Part shown: positions 41,361 through 51,365 of the stretch, one piece after another | Layout of the letters: the number at the start of each line of letters is the position of its first letter | Position numbering within the stretch: position 1 is the first letter of the stretch | Source of the DNA: Streptomyces rimosus subsp. rimosus | GTDB taxonomy: Bacteria > Actinomycetota > Actinomycetes > Streptomycetales > Streptomycetaceae | Direction: 5' to 3' | Assembly: GCF_000720725.1 (NCBI RefSeq) | Contig: NZ_JOCQ01000001.1 | Location: 1-64,000, forward strand | DNA: 64,000 bases | Program-made: the position numbers and the translations under genes | Notes under the pieces: model-generated | Databases searched by the model: none | Told to the model about the DNA's origin: nothing | What the model saw: only the letters and a program-made list of their open reading frames with translations

Positions 41361-41870
41361 GTGCCGAAGGAAACCGAGTCGATCAGGGCGGCCCTGGGCA
41401 GGGCCGTGCAGGCGTACCAGGGGGCCGTCGACGACTTCGACCGTGAGGTCGCACGCCTGCTGGGGGTCAACGAGACCGACCTGCGGTGCCTGGAGCTGCT
41501 GCTGAGCGCCGAGCGAGCCACCCCCGGCGAGCTGGGCGGGCGGCTCGGGCTGAGCACGGGCAGCGTGACCGCGATGATCGACCGGCTGGAGAAGCGCGGC
41601 CACCTCGCGCGCACCCCGCACCCCACCGACCGGCGCAGCACGCTGGTGCAGGTCACCCCCGAGTTCCAGGAGCGCGCCCGCGCGCTGATGACGCCCTTCG
41701 TCGAGGACTCCGCCGCGCAGGTCTACGCCCGGTACGACGACGAACAGCTGGCCCTGGTCGCCGACTTCCTCGACTTCAACCGCGAGCTGCAGGAGCGGCA
41801 CACCGAGCGGCTGCGCGCCGTGGCCGCCCCGAAGTGTGGCCGCGGCAGGCCCGGTCCGGTGTCCACGTGA
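41361..41870 (+). CDS. MarR family transcriptional regulator
   Basis: This 169-residue protein starts at GTG 41361. It has the MarR winged helix at about residues 38-100 (LELLLSAERATPGELGGRLG, LSTGSVTAMIDRLEKRGHLA, HPTDRRSTLV). It sits 46 bp ahead of an FAD monooxygenase gene, a common pairing in which the regulator controls a resistance or degradation enzyme. The operator is probably the palindrome at 41321. Confidence 0.93.
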   Translation: MPKETESIRAALGRAVQAYQGAVDDFDREVARLLGVNETDLRCLELLLSAERATPGELGGRLGLSTGSVTAMIDRLEKRGHLARTPHPTDRRSTLVQVTPEFQERARALMTPFVEDSAAQVYARYDDEQLALVADFLDFNRELQERHTERLRAVAAPKCGRGRPGPVST

Positions 41871-41916
41871 GAAGCCGGTGCCCGGCCCCGCCCATGAGCG
41901 AAGAGAAGGCAGTCCC

Positions 41917-43257
41917 ATGCACGTAATGATCATTGGCGCCGGTACCGGCGGCCTCGCGCTGGCGCACGGCCTGCGGCGGGCCGGCATCAGCTGCACGGTC
42001 TTCGAACGCGACCGCACCCGCGGCGGTGGACTCCAGGGCTACCGCGTCGGCATCGACCACGACGGCAGCCGCGCCCTGTCCAGGCTGCTGCCGCCCGAGC
42101 TGTTCGACACCTTCGTGGCCACCTGCGCCCGCACCCCCGACCACTTCACCATGTACACCGAGAAGTACAAGGAAGTGCTCTCGCTGAGCGGCTTCGCGCG
42201 GGCGAGCGGCGACGGGGCGGGCGCGGAACGGTCGGTCTCGCGGGTGACGCTGCGTCAGGTGCTGCTCACCGGACTGGAAGACCTGGTGCGGTTCGGCAAG
42301 GTCTTCACCCACTACGGACAGAACCCCGACGGCACGGTCACCGCGCACTTCGAGGACGGCACGTCCGCCACCGGCGACGTGCTGGTCGGCGCGGACGGCT
42401 CGAACTCGCGCGTCCGCCGCCAGTACCTGCCGCACGCGCAGCTCAAGGACGCCGGGATCACCGCCATCGGCGGCAAGGTGCCCCTGACGGACCACACCCG
42501 CGCCCTGCTGACCGAGAAGACCGTCGACGGCGTCAACCTCTTCTTCGCGCCCGGCGGTTACTCCCTGATCCTGCACGTCATGCGGTTCCCCTGGGACGAG
42601 AACGGCGCGCCCAGGAGCGGCATCGGCGCCACCGACGCCGACCTCATCGAGAACTGGCCGGGCCTGCAGTTCGACAACACCCGCGACTACATCATGCTCG
42701 GCATCAGCGGCGCCACGCGGAACCTGCCCGCCGACCTCCTCCGGCGGGACGGGGCGGGACTGCGCGAGCTGTGCCGGGAGCTGACCGGCACCTGGGACCC
42801 GCGGCTGCGCGCACTCGTCGACCTGGTGGACCCCTCGACCTGCTTCCCGATCCGGATACGCACCTCCGTACCGGTCGAGCAGTGGCCCTCCAGCAACATC
42901 ACCCTCATCGGCGACGCCATCCACACCATGACCCCCGGGCGCGGCGTCGGCGCCAACACCGCGCTGCGCGACGCCCTCCTGCTGTGCCGCAACCTCACCG
43001 CCGTCCGCGACGGCCGGATGTCCCTGGTCCCCGCGGTCCGTGACTACGAGACACAGATGATCGACTACGGCTTCGACGCGGTGCGCAGATCCCTGGAGCA
43101 GATGGACGGCAACGCGCCGGTCCACAAGCCCGTCGTGGGCCGTGCCGTCCTCGCGGCGATGCGCACCGGCATGCGCCTGGTCAATCATCTGCCGCCGGTC
43201 AAGCGGAAGATGGCCGCTTCGATGCAGGCGTACCGGGGCCAGGACCGCGACATGTAG
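41917..43257 (+). CDS. FAD-dependent monooxygenase (aromatic hydroxylase/Rox type)
   Basis: This 446-residue flavoprotein has a GxGxxG loop at the N-terminus (MIIGAGTGGLALAHGLRRAG), the DG motif (VLVGADGSNSRVRRQYLP) and the FAD-ribityl motif (LIGDAIHTMTPGRGVGANTAL). It belongs to the p-hydroxybenzoate hydroxylase/TetX/Rox superfamily and would hydroxylate an aromatic substrate with NAD(P)H and oxygen. The neighbouring MarR hints at detoxification of a drug or phenolic. The substrate is unknown. The ribosome-binding site is aagagaagg. Confidence 0.9.
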   Translation: MHVMIIGAGTGGLALAHGLRRAGISCTVFERDRTRGGGLQGYRVGIDHDGSRALSRLLPPELFDTFVATCARTPDHFTMYTEKYKEVLSLSGFARASGDGAGAERSVSRVTLRQVLLTGLEDLVRFGKVFTHYGQNPDGTVTAHFEDGTSATGDVLVGADGSNSRVRRQYLPHAQLKDAGITAIGGKVPLTDHTRALLTEKTVDGVNLFFAPGGYSLILHVMRFPWDENGAPRSGIGATDADLIENWPGLQFDNTRDYIMLGISGATRNLPADLLRRDGAGLRELCRELTGTWDPRLRALVDLVDPSTCFPIRIRTSVPVEQWPSSNITLIGDAIHTMTPGRGVGANTALRDALLLCRNLTAVRDGRMSLVPAVRDYETQMIDYGFDAVRRSLEQMDGNAPVHKPVVGRAVLAAMRTGMRLVNHLPPVKRKMAASMQAYRGQDRDM

Positions 43258-43417
43258 CGCACCGAGATCCCCCGATTTGCCGGGCTCCGGACGGGTGCGG
43301 CACCGCGGGCGGCGTGCCAAGCTGGCGGTGGCAGGCTGGAGGCCGTCATGACAACTCTGACTGCTCGGCACGGACTTCGCGCGGTACCGCCCCTCGCGGT
43401 ACGGAACGGGTGACCCC

Positions 43418-44758
43418 GTGCGCCCCGGCACCCGTCCGGAGGCGGGCGAACGCTGGCTGGCCCGCGCCGCGCTGCTCGCGGCAGCGGCGGCCGTGGTGGT
43501 GCTGCTCCTCTTCGCGGGCCTGCGCGCTATCGCCCTGCTCGCCGTGGGGGCCGGCGGCGTGGTGGTGACGGCGGCCGCCCTGTGGTGGGCGCTCACACAC
43601 CGCGGCACCCGGCGGGCCCTCGCCGTCGCGCTGGCCGTCGCGGCGCCGGTCCTGGTGCTGATCGCGTATATGAACCGCCATGTGGCCTGGGTCGTCGCGC
43701 TGTCCGCCGCGCTGTGGCTGTCCGCCGTCGCGGCCGGCCGGTCCGCCCTCGTACGGGTCGACCGGCCGGCGACGATGCCCGAGACCCCGGCGGCGCCGCC
43801 CCGGCAGCCCTTCATGATCATGAATCCCCGTTCCGGCGGCGGCAAGGTGGCGCGGTTCGGGCTGCGGGAGAGAGCGGAGGCCCTGGGGGCGGACGTGGCC
43901 CTGCTGGAAGGGCCGGGCACCGTCGATGTGGCCGGGCTGGCGCAGGCGGCCGTCGCCAAGGGCGCCGACGCCCTCGGCGTGGCGGGCGGCGACGGTACGC
44001 AGGCGATCGTCGCCGATGTCGCCGCCGAGCACGGCCTGCCGCTGCTGGTCATCCCGGCGGGCACCCGCAACCACTTCGCCCTCGACCTGGGACTGGACCG
44101 CGACGATCCCGCCAAGGCCCTCGACGCGCTGCGGGACGGCACCGAACTGCGCGTCGACCTCGGCCGGGCGGGCGGCCGCCCCTTCGTGAACAACGTGTCG
44201 TTCGGGGCGTACGCCGAAGTGGTGCAGAGCCCGTCCTACCGCGGCGGGAAGACCCGTACCGTCGCGGACGTGCTCCCGGACTACCTCGTGGGGCACCGCG
44301 GCGCCCATCTGACGGCCCGCACGGGCGACGTGGTCGTCTCCGGGCCGCAGGCCGTGCTGGTCAGCAACAACCCGTACGGCATGGGGGACGTCACCGGCCT
44401 GGGACGGCGCCCGTACCTGAACGGCGGGGTGCTCGGCATGATCGGCGTACGGGTGTCGAGCGCCACGCAGGCCGCCGGGCTGCTCCGGGGGCACCGCTCC
44501 GCCGGACTCACCCGGGCGACGGGCCGGACCGTGACCGTGGAAGCGGACCGGGACCGGATACCGGTCGGCGTCGACGGTGAGGCGCTGACGCTCCCCGCAC
44601 CCGTCCACTGCGAAGTGCGGCCGTCGGCTCTGCGCGTGCTCGTGCCCCGGGAGCGCCCCGGGGTGCCCGGCCCGCGCCCGCACGTGGCCTGGAAGCGGAT
44701 CTTCCGGCTGGCCCTGGTGCCGGACCGGGCCTCCGCCGGAAGGGCCGCCCGCCGATGA
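43418..44758 (+). CDS. diacylglycerol/lipid kinase family protein with N-terminal membrane domain
   Basis: This 446-residue protein starts at GTG 43418. Residues 20-115 contain about four hydrophobic helices. From about 130 there is a DAGK catalytic domain (MIMNPRSGGGK, then GVAGGDGTQAIVAD with the GGDG motif, NNPYGMG). It would phosphorylate a lipid such as diacylglycerol or act in lipid second-messenger turnover. It overlaps the SulP gene by ATGA and so is cotranscribed with it. Confidence 0.88.
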   Translation: MRPGTRPEAGERWLARAALLAAAAAVVVLLLFAGLRAIALLAVGAGGVVVTAAALWWALTHRGTRRALAVALAVAAPVLVLIAYMNRHVAWVVALSAALWLSAVAAGRSALVRVDRPATMPETPAAPPRQPFMIMNPRSGGGKVARFGLRERAEALGADVALLEGPGTVDVAGLAQAAVAKGADALGVAGGDGTQAIVADVAAEHGLPLLVIPAGTRNHFALDLGLDRDDPAKALDALRDGTELRVDLGRAGGRPFVNNVSFGAYAEVVQSPSYRGGKTRTVADVLPDYLVGHRGAHLTARTGDVVVSGPQAVLVSNNPYGMGDVTGLGRRPYLNGGVLGMIGVRVSSATQAAGLLRGHRSAGLTRATGRTVTVEADRDRIPVGVDGEALTLPAPVHCEVRPSALRVLVPRERPGVPGPRPHVAWKRIFRLALVPDRASAGRAARR

Positions 44759-46485
44759 CCGACGTACGGCAGGCCGTGCCCGGTTTCCGCGCGCTGTCGT
44801 CCTACCGGCGCGCCTGGCTCGTCAAGGACCTGGTCGCCGGAGTCGTCCTGACGACCCTGCTGGTGCCGCAGGGCATGGCGTACGCGGACCTGGCCGGACT
44901 GCCGCCCATCACCGGCCTGTACACGTCCGTCCTGTGCCTGGTCGGCTATGCGGTGTGCGGGCCGTCGCGCATCCTGGTGCTGGGCCCGGACTCCTCGCTC
45001 GGCCCCATGATCGCCGCGACCGTGCTGCCGCTCGTCGCGGCCGACGGCGACCCCGGACGCGCGGTCGCGCTCGCCTCGATGCTCGCCCTCATGGTCGGCG
45101 CCGTCATGGTCCTGGCGTCCGTGGCGAAGCTCGGCTTCGTCGCCGACCTGATCTCCAAGCCGACCATGATCGGCTACATGAACGGGCTGGCGCTGACCAT
45201 CATGATCGGGCAGTTGCCGAAGCTGCTGGGGTTCGGCGTCGACGGGGACGGCCTGATCGACGAGGCCGCCGGTTTCGTCCGGGGCCTGGCGGACGGCGAG
45301 GCGGTCCCGGCGGCGGCCGCGGTCGGCTGCGCCGGGGTCGCGCTGGTCCTGGTGCTGCAGCGGGTGCTGCCGAAGGTGCCGGCGATCCTCGTCATGGTGG
45401 TGCTGGCGATCGGCGCGACGGCCCTCTTCGATCTGGACCGGCACGGCGTCGACACGGTCGGCGTACTCCCGAAGGGCTTCCCGCCGTTCACCCTTCCCCA
45501 GGTCCGCCTGGACGACCTGGGGCTGCTGTTCGCCGGTGCCCTGGGGATCGCCCTGGTGTCGCTGGCCGACACGATCTCCACCTCCTCGGCCTTCGCGGCC
45601 CGTACCGGCCAGGAGGTCCGGGGCAACCAGGAGATGGCCGGGATCGGCGCGGCGAACCTGGCCGCCGGTCTCTTCCAGGGCTTCCCGGTCAGTACGAGCG
45701 GGTCGCGTACGGCCGTGGCGGAGCGCGCCGGAGCCCGCACCCAGCTCACCGGGCTGGTCGGAGCGGCCCTGATCACCCTCATGATCGTGCTGCTTCCGGG
45801 CCTCTTCCGCGACCTCCCGCAGCCCGCGCTGGCCGCCGTCGTCATCACCGCGTCGCTGTCCCTGACCGACCTGCCCGGGGCGGCACGGCTGTGGCACCAG
45901 CGCAAGGCGGAGTGCCTGCTGTCGGTCGCCGCCTTCCTCGGCGTGGCGCTGCTCGGCGTGCTGCCGGGCATCGCGATCGCCGTCGGGCTGTCCATCCTCA
46001 ACGTGTTCCGGCGCGCGTGGTGGCCGTACGAAACCGTGCTCGGCCGGGTGGACGGGCTGGAGGGCTACCACGACATCCACTCCTATCCGGACGCCGACCA
46101 CCTGCCCGGACTGGTCCTCTACCGCTTCGACGCGCCCCTGTTCTTCGCCAACGCCAAGACCTTCCGGGACGCGGTACGCAGGCTCGCCCGCGCCGATCCG
46201 CCGCCCCACTGGATCGTGGTCGCGGCCGAGCCGGTGACCGATGTGGACACCACCGCCGCCGACGTCCTGGAAGAACTCGACAGAACCCTGAACGCGCAGG
46301 GCGTCCACCTGGTCTTCGCCGAACTCAAGGACCCCGTCCGCCGCAAGATCGAACGCTATGAGCTCACCCGCACCATCGACCCGGACCACTTCTTCCCCAC
46401 GGTGGAGGCCGCCGTCGCCGCCTTCCGGGCGCGTACCGGGGCCCGGTGGACCGGCGGGGAGCGGGTGGAAGGCGGCGGGGCGTGA
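44755..46485 (+). CDS. SulP family anion transporter with STAS domain
   Basis: This 576-residue protein has about 11 hydrophobic segments (residues 15-420), including the SulP signature (GLYTSVLCLVGYAVCGPSR, GPDSSLGPMIAA). It ends in a STAS domain (about 440-560, YRFDAPLFFANAKTF). SulP proteins move sulfate, bicarbonate or other anions across the cytoplasmic membrane. It is coupled to the lipid kinase gene. The substrate is not predicted by sequence. Confidence 0.92.
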   Translation: MTDVRQAVPGFRALSSYRRAWLVKDLVAGVVLTTLLVPQGMAYADLAGLPPITGLYTSVLCLVGYAVCGPSRILVLGPDSSLGPMIAATVLPLVAADGDPGRAVALASMLALMVGAVMVLASVAKLGFVADLISKPTMIGYMNGLALTIMIGQLPKLLGFGVDGDGLIDEAAGFVRGLADGEAVPAAAAVGCAGVALVLVLQRVLPKVPAILVMVVLAIGATALFDLDRHGVDTVGVLPKGFPPFTLPQVRLDDLGLLFAGALGIALVSLADTISTSSAFAARTGQEVRGNQEMAGIGAANLAAGLFQGFPVSTSGSRTAVAERAGARTQLTGLVGAALITLMIVLLPGLFRDLPQPALAAVVITASLSLTDLPGAARLWHQRKAECLLSVAAFLGVALLGVLPGIAIAVGLSILNVFRRAWWPYETVLGRVDGLEGYHDIHSYPDADHLPGLVLYRFDAPLFFANAKTFRDAVRRLARADPPPHWIVVAAEPVTDVDTTAADVLEELDRTLNAQGVHLVFAELKDPVRRKIERYELTRTIDPDHFFPTVEAAVAAFRARTGARWTGGERVEGGGA

Positions 46486-46494
46486 GGAGCGGCG

Positions 46495-47748
46495 TCAGAC
46501 GGGCAGGACGCAGCCCAGCGACGAGGTGGCGAACGGCGGCCCGGAGGGGGTGAGGGCGCCGGAGTCCCGGTTCACGGTGAAGGCGGCGACGGTCCTGCCG
46601 TACTGGTTGGCCGCGAAGAGCAGCGTTCCCGACGGGGCGAGGCCGATGTGCCGGGGCCAGGAACCGCCGCTGGGCACGGTGTCCAGCAGGCGCAGTCCGG
46701 CACCGCCGCCGGTGACGGAGAACCGGGCGACGCTCTCGTGACCGCGGTTGGACAGGTAGAGGAACCGGCCGTCGGCCGAGATCACCACCTCGGCCGGGTA
46801 GTTGCGGACGGCCGAACCCGCGCCGCCGGGGACGGTGGGCAGACTCTCACCGCGGGTCAGCACGCCGGTCGCCGCGTCGTACGCGTAGACGGTGACCGTG
46901 CTGTTCAGCTCGTTGGCCACGTAGGCGTACGGGGCCGTGGGGTGGAAGACCATGTGCCGGGGGCCCGCGCCCGGGACCGAGCGGGCCTCGGACAGCGGCC
47001 GCAGCGCGCCGCTCGCGGGGTCGAGCCGGTAGGTGTACACCTTGTCGGTGCCCAGGTCCACGGCGAAGACGTGGGTGCCCTTGGGGTCGGTGATGATCTG
47101 GTGCGCGTGCGGGCCCTCCTGGCGCCCGGGGTCGGGTCCGGAGCCGGTGTGCTGGACCAGCGCGGTGCGGGCGCCCACGCTGCCGTCGCCGTTGACCGTG
47201 TGCGCCGCGACGCTGCCGGCGCCGTAGTTCGCGCTGAGCAGGTAGCGGCCGGTGGGGTGCACCGACAGGTGGGTGACGTTGGCGCCGCCCGTGGAGCGCG
47301 CCGGGCCCAGCGCGGTCAGCGCGCCGCCGGCGCCGATGGTGAAGGCCCGCACGGCGCCCTGGCGGCCACCGTTGTCCAGTGAGTAGAGCACCTTGCCGTT
47401 GGGGGAGACCGCGAGGAAGGACGGGTCGGTCACGCCGGGGAAGCTGCTCTGCCGGGTCAGCGCGCCGGTCGCGGTGTCGTACGTGCAGGAGATGATGCCG
47501 TTGCCGTACGTACCCAGGAACACCGGCCGCTGACCGGCGGCGCACTCGGGGCGGGAGGGCGACGGCAGGGCCCATGCGGCGGACGCGTGGACACCGAGCG
47601 CGGCGCCGAGTGCGCCGGCGCCCAGCGCCCCGACGAGCGAGCGGCGGGCGAGGCCGGGGGCGGGGGCGGTGTGCTCGGGGTGTTCCGAAGGGTGTGCCAG
47701 GGGGTGTGCCGGAGGGTGTTCCGAGGGGCGGGGTGGCTGTGCGGGCAT
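46495..47748 (-). CDS. exported lactonase-family seven-bladed beta-propeller
   Basis: This 417-residue protein starts at ATG 47748. It has a Pro/His-rich N-terminus followed by a twin-arginine-type signal (LARRSLVGALGAGALGAALG). The mature protein is a beta-propeller of the 6-phosphogluconolactonase-like (YbhE/Pgl) family, with HAHQI near residue 210 and GPRHMVFHP near 275. Exported family members often act on lactones or have lost that activity. AAAGGTG is the ribosome-binding site. Confidence 0.87.
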   Translation of the reverse strand: MPAQPPRPSEHPPAHPLAHPSEHPEHTAPAPGLARRSLVGALGAGALGAALGVHASAAWALPSPSRPECAAGQRPVFLGTYGNGIISCTYDTATGALTRQSSFPGVTDPSFLAVSPNGKVLYSLDNGGRQGAVRAFTIGAGGALTALGPARSTGGANVTHLSVHPTGRYLLSANYGAGSVAAHTVNGDGSVGARTALVQHTGSGPDPGRQEGPHAHQIITDPKGTHVFAVDLGTDKVYTYRLDPASGALRPLSEARSVPGAGPRHMVFHPTAPYAYVANELNSTVTVYAYDAATGVLTRGESLPTVPGGAGSAVRNYPAEVVISADGRFLYLSNRGHESVARFSVTGGGAGLRLLDTVPSGGSWPRHIGLAPSGTLLFAANQYGRTVAAFTVNRDSGALTPSGPPFATSSLGCVLPV

Positions 47749-47983
47749 GGGCGGGCACCTTTCCACACCGGAGGGGTTGGCGTGTGCTCGTCAACAGCAT
47801 GGCGATCGTCCGGTTCCAGGTCCAGACCATTGCTGTCATCGGTGTGCCGCGCCCCTTGTGTGATCCGGACATACGGCGACTTCTGGCCGTTCTGGGTTTG
47901 TCCGGGGCATGACCGCGCGGCACGGGAGTTGAATCGGGAACGTTCCGGGGCGGCACACCGGAGCCGGTACTCGACATGAGGAT

Positions 47984-50176
47984 GTGAGACGGGTGAACGA
48001 GGGACGCAGACTGAGCCGCAGATCTCTGTTACGGAGCGGACTGGGGGCGGGCGGACTGGCCGTGGCCACCAGCCTGCTGCCGGGGCTGTGGGGACGCCCG
48101 CCGGGCGCGGCATGGGCAGCCGCCCCGGCCGTTCCGGCAGGCACCGCAGCGGCAGCCGGACCGTCGGGGCCCGCGGCCCCCGCCGCCTTCCCCGACTGGG
48201 CCAGGTTCGCCCGGATCGCGGACGGGACGTTCGACGACGACGCCGAACCCCGCGACATGAAGCCGGTGATCGACAAGCTCAAGGCGCAGAACGTGAGCGT
48301 CATCGAGGTCGACACGATCCTGTCCAACTGGCTGCCGGACAAAGAGTTCAGCACGCACATGGCCCAGATGAAGCGGTTCTCCGACCTGGCGCACGCCGCC
48401 GGGATACGGGTGATCGTCTACTACCCGTCGCTGGAGGTCATCAGCGTCGGCGGGGAGAAGGGCAAGTCGTTCTACAAGAACAGCGACGGCAAGAACTGGG
48501 TGCAGCGCGGCCTCGACGGCAAACCCAACGTCTTCTACGGCAGCCTGGTCGTCTGGGTCGACCCGGGCGACGAGAGCTGCTGGGTCAGCCCCAACTCGCC
48601 CTGGCGCGACCACTACCTCACCCGGATCAAGGCCCTGGCGGGCACCGGTGTGGACGCCATCTGGCCGGACGTGCCGATCTACTTCGACGGCGCGCTGAGC
48701 TGGTGCGACGCCTCCACCTGGGCGGCGGACGCCTTCCGGGCCGACACCGGCCTGGCGCTGCCCAAGAAGGTCGACTGGACCAACCCGGGCTTCCGCCGCT
48801 ACGTCGAGTGGCGCCACCACAACCTCAACCAATTCCAGCTCGACATCGCCGCCGCCGGCCGCTCGGTCAACCCCGACCTGGTCACCTTCGTCGAGACCGT
48901 GACCATGGACTACAAGTACGCCACCACCGTGGGCCTCGACGGCGCGTACCTGCGCCGGGCGGAGGGCGTCAGCCACGTGTGGGAGGTGGACATCCTCGGC
49001 AACTACGACGGGATGCGCCACGCCACGGTCTCCGACTGGACCTGTCTGATCTCGATGTACAAGTACGCCCGCGCGGCCAGCGGCACCAAGCCCGCCTGGG
49101 CCTTCTCCTACGGCTGGAAGGCCGACGACGCGTCGCTGGTGATGGCCGAGACGCTGGCGGCGGGCTGCAACCCGTACGAGGTCAAGAGCCCGTTCAAGAC
49201 CGACAGCACGGACACCGCGATGCGGACCCGGATGTACGGCTTCGTCGCGGCCCACCAGGAGGAGCTGTTCGCCGCCGCCTCCGGCGCCAGGGTCGGCGTC
49301 TACCACTCGTCCTCGTCGCGTGACTTCGTCAGCCCCGTCGAAGGCAGCGGCATGTACGTCAACACCAAGCCGCCCGCCGGGGTCAAGGACTGGTGGAGCT
49401 TCGACACGCCGGAGGAGAGCTGCACCAAGCAGCAGTGGCTGGGCGAGTTCCGCGGCACGGTCAAATCCCTGGTGCTCGCGCACATTCCGTTCAACACCGT
49501 GCCCAGCCCCGGCGTCGGCGCCGACGACCTGGCCGGGTACCGCGTGCTGTACCTGCCCAACCTCCAGGCCGTCTCCGACGCGGAGGCGGACGTGCTGCGC
49601 GCGTACGTGGCGGGCGGCGGCACCGTCGTCCTCACCGGGCCCGCGCCCACCGGCCTCGACGAGCACGGCGGCACCCGCGGCGAATACGCCCTCGCCGATG
49701 TCCTCGGCTTCCGCAAGGCGGACGCGGTGCCCGCCACCAAGCGGAACACCTTCGGCCAGGGCACCTGCTGGTTCATCAAGGACCTGCTCGGCCTGAAATA
49801 CCTCACCCGCACCGACCAGCCCACCGCCGACCGGCTCCTCGAACCGGCCCGTACGGCCGCCCCGCCCGCCGTCACGCTCACCGGCGACCCCCGCGTCCAC
49901 CTGGAGCTGAGCCACCTCGGCGACGCCACCATCGTGCAGCTGGTCAACTTCACCGCCTTCGGCGAGACCCCCGCTGCCTTCACGACCAAGCCCACCACCT
50001 GCACCGTCACCCTCACCGTGCCCGCCGGCCGGCAGGTGCGGGCGGCCACGGTCAGCTCACCGGACGGCTCCGGCGGCCCCGGGCCGAAGCCGGTGGCCTG
50101 GAAGGCGGACGGCGACAAGGCGAGCGTGGAGCTGACGGTCGCGCAGTACTCCCTGCTCAACGTCACCATCAACTGA
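47984..50176 (+). CDS. Tat-exported glycoside-hydrolase-like protein
   Basis: This 730-residue protein starts at GTG 47984 (or GTG 47993). A twin-arginine signal (LSRRSLLRSGLGAGGLAVAT) is followed by an Ala/Pro-rich linker. The catalytic part (about 70-470) looks like a TIM barrel, with aromatic and acidic motifs (VDPGDESCWVSPNSPWRDHY, AIWPDVPIYFDGALSWCD). A GATase-like trimerisation domain (about 500-560, VLYLPNLQAVSDAEADVLRA) and a C-terminal beta domain follow, as in GH42-like enzymes. The substrate is unknown; the carboxylate pair was not assigned. Confidence 0.78.
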   Translation: MRRVNEGRRLSRRSLLRSGLGAGGLAVATSLLPGLWGRPPGAAWAAAPAVPAGTAAAAGPSGPAAPAAFPDWARFARIADGTFDDDAEPRDMKPVIDKLKAQNVSVIEVDTILSNWLPDKEFSTHMAQMKRFSDLAHAAGIRVIVYYPSLEVISVGGEKGKSFYKNSDGKNWVQRGLDGKPNVFYGSLVVWVDPGDESCWVSPNSPWRDHYLTRIKALAGTGVDAIWPDVPIYFDGALSWCDASTWAADAFRADTGLALPKKVDWTNPGFRRYVEWRHHNLNQFQLDIAAAGRSVNPDLVTFVETVTMDYKYATTVGLDGAYLRRAEGVSHVWEVDILGNYDGMRHATVSDWTCLISMYKYARAASGTKPAWAFSYGWKADDASLVMAETLAAGCNPYEVKSPFKTDSTDTAMRTRMYGFVAAHQEELFAAASGARVGVYHSSSSRDFVSPVEGSGMYVNTKPPAGVKDWWSFDTPEESCTKQQWLGEFRGTVKSLVLAHIPFNTVPSPGVGADDLAGYRVLYLPNLQAVSDAEADVLRAYVAGGGTVVLTGPAPTGLDEHGGTRGEYALADVLGFRKADAVPATKRNTFGQGTCWFIKDLLGLKYLTRTDQPTADRLLEPARTAAPPAVTLTGDPRVHLELSHLGDATIVQLVNFTAFGETPAAFTTKPTTCTVTLTVPAGRQVRAATVSSPDGSGGPGPKPVAWKADGDKASVELTVAQYSLLNVTIN

Positions 50177-50196
50177 GCACGCAATAGCGGAAGTTG

Positions 50197-51291
50197 TCAC
50201 CGCTTCCCGGGAGCGGGGACCCGCCACAAGGACGTCGGCCGGTCCCTGCTTCCCGGGTGCGACTCGAAGGCGATCCAGCGGCCGTCGGGCGACCAGCTCG
50301 GCGCCCCGTCGTACGTACCGGGCTCGCGCGTCACCTGCACCGGCGCGCCGCCGCCCGCCACCGGCATGACGAAGATCTTCGGCAGGCCGAGCCCGCCCGT
50401 GGTGGACGAGAAGACCACCGACCGGCCGTCCGGCGACCAGCTCGCGTCCGTGTGCTCCCCCTGCACGGTGGTCAGCCGGCGCACGCCGCTCCCGTCGGCG
50501 TTCATCACGTACAACGCCCACGCGTCGCTGCCCAGTTCCCGCCGCTGGAAGACGAGCCGGTCGCCGCGCGGCGACCAGTTGGGCTCGCGGTTGTCCGTAC
50601 GGCTCGCGGGACCGTTCACCAGTCGCGTCTGCTCCGTACCGTCGCGTCTGACCTTCCACAGGGAGCCCAGTGCCGACCGGTCGGCGAGCGCCGCCCGCTC
50701 GTCCGGGTCCTCCCGCTGCACGCTCTCCTGGAAGACGATCCACTTTCCGTCCGGCGAGAAACTCGGCTCCAGATATCCCGAATTCCCGGGATGATCGGTC
50801 ACCCGCTCCGGCCGCCCGCCGGGCTTGAGCACCCAGATCTCGTCCTTGCCCGCCCGGTCGGAGGCGAACGTCACTCCCGCCGAGGGCCGCCAGCTGGAAC
50901 CGGGGAGGTTCACCGCCGCCCGGTCGTGCTCGTCCAGCAAGTCGCGGGCGGCCTTGCGGGAGTCCGGGGCGCCCCGGTTTCCCAAGGGCAGTACGCGCAG
51001 CGCGGCGGCCCCCTCGTTGTAACCGCCGTGGAAGACCGTGAACAGCAGGGACTTACCGTCGGGCGCGAACGCCGGATTCTGCGCGCTGCCCTTTCCGGAC
51101 TCCCGGTGGACCAGCTCGGCCCCGTCCCCGCGCGTCACCGCGGGCTTCGCGGAGGGAGAGCCCGCCGACCCCGGCGACGGCCGCGCCGTCTCCGACGGAT
51201 GGCGCGACGGCCCGCCCCCGCCGCCCCCGCACGCCGTAAGAATCAGGGCTCCGGCGCCCAGCCAGCCCGCGACCCACCCTCGCCTGCGCAT
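50197..51291 (-). CDS. TolB-like beta-propeller lipoprotein
   Basis: This 364-residue protein has a signal peptide with lipobox (LILTAC, Cys21) and a Gly/Ser/Pro linker. Five PD40/WD40-like blades contain FAPDGKSLLF, FSPDGKWIVF, WSPRGDRLVF, WSPDGRSVVF and WSPDGRWIAF. It should be a surface-anchored propeller that binds a protein or peptidoglycan-related partner. It converges with the glycosidase-like gene. A perfect inverted repeat lies 21 bp upstream of its start. Confidence 0.87.
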   Translation of the reverse strand: MRRRGWVAGWLGAGALILTACGGGGGGPSRHPSETARPSPGSAGSPSAKPAVTRGDGAELVHRESGKGSAQNPAFAPDGKSLLFTVFHGGYNEGAAALRVLPLGNRGAPDSRKAARDLLDEHDRAAVNLPGSSWRPSAGVTFASDRAGKDEIWVLKPGGRPERVTDHPGNSGYLEPSFSPDGKWIVFQESVQREDPDERAALADRSALGSLWKVRRDGTEQTRLVNGPASRTDNREPNWSPRGDRLVFQRRELGSDAWALYVMNADGSGVRRLTTVQGEHTDASWSPDGRSVVFSSTTGGLGLPKIFVMPVAGGGAPVQVTREPGTYDGAPSWSPDGRWIAFESHPGSRDRPTSLWRVPAPGKR

Positions 51292-51311
51292 GCGTCCACG
51301 GTAGGCGGGCG

Positions 51312-51335
51312 AACTCCAGTGATTCCACTGGAGTT
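51312..51335. promoter_or_regulatory. perfect inverted repeat AACTCCAGTG-N4-CACTGGAGTT
   Basis: A 10-bp perfect palindrome with a four-base centre lies 21-44 bp upstream of the TolB-like gene start (minus strand) and 330 bp upstream of the biosynthetic genes. It could be an operator or a hairpin. Its regulator is unknown. Confidence 0.55.
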
Positions 51336-51365
51336 TGCGACAAAATGGCGGCCGAAGGAGCGTGC

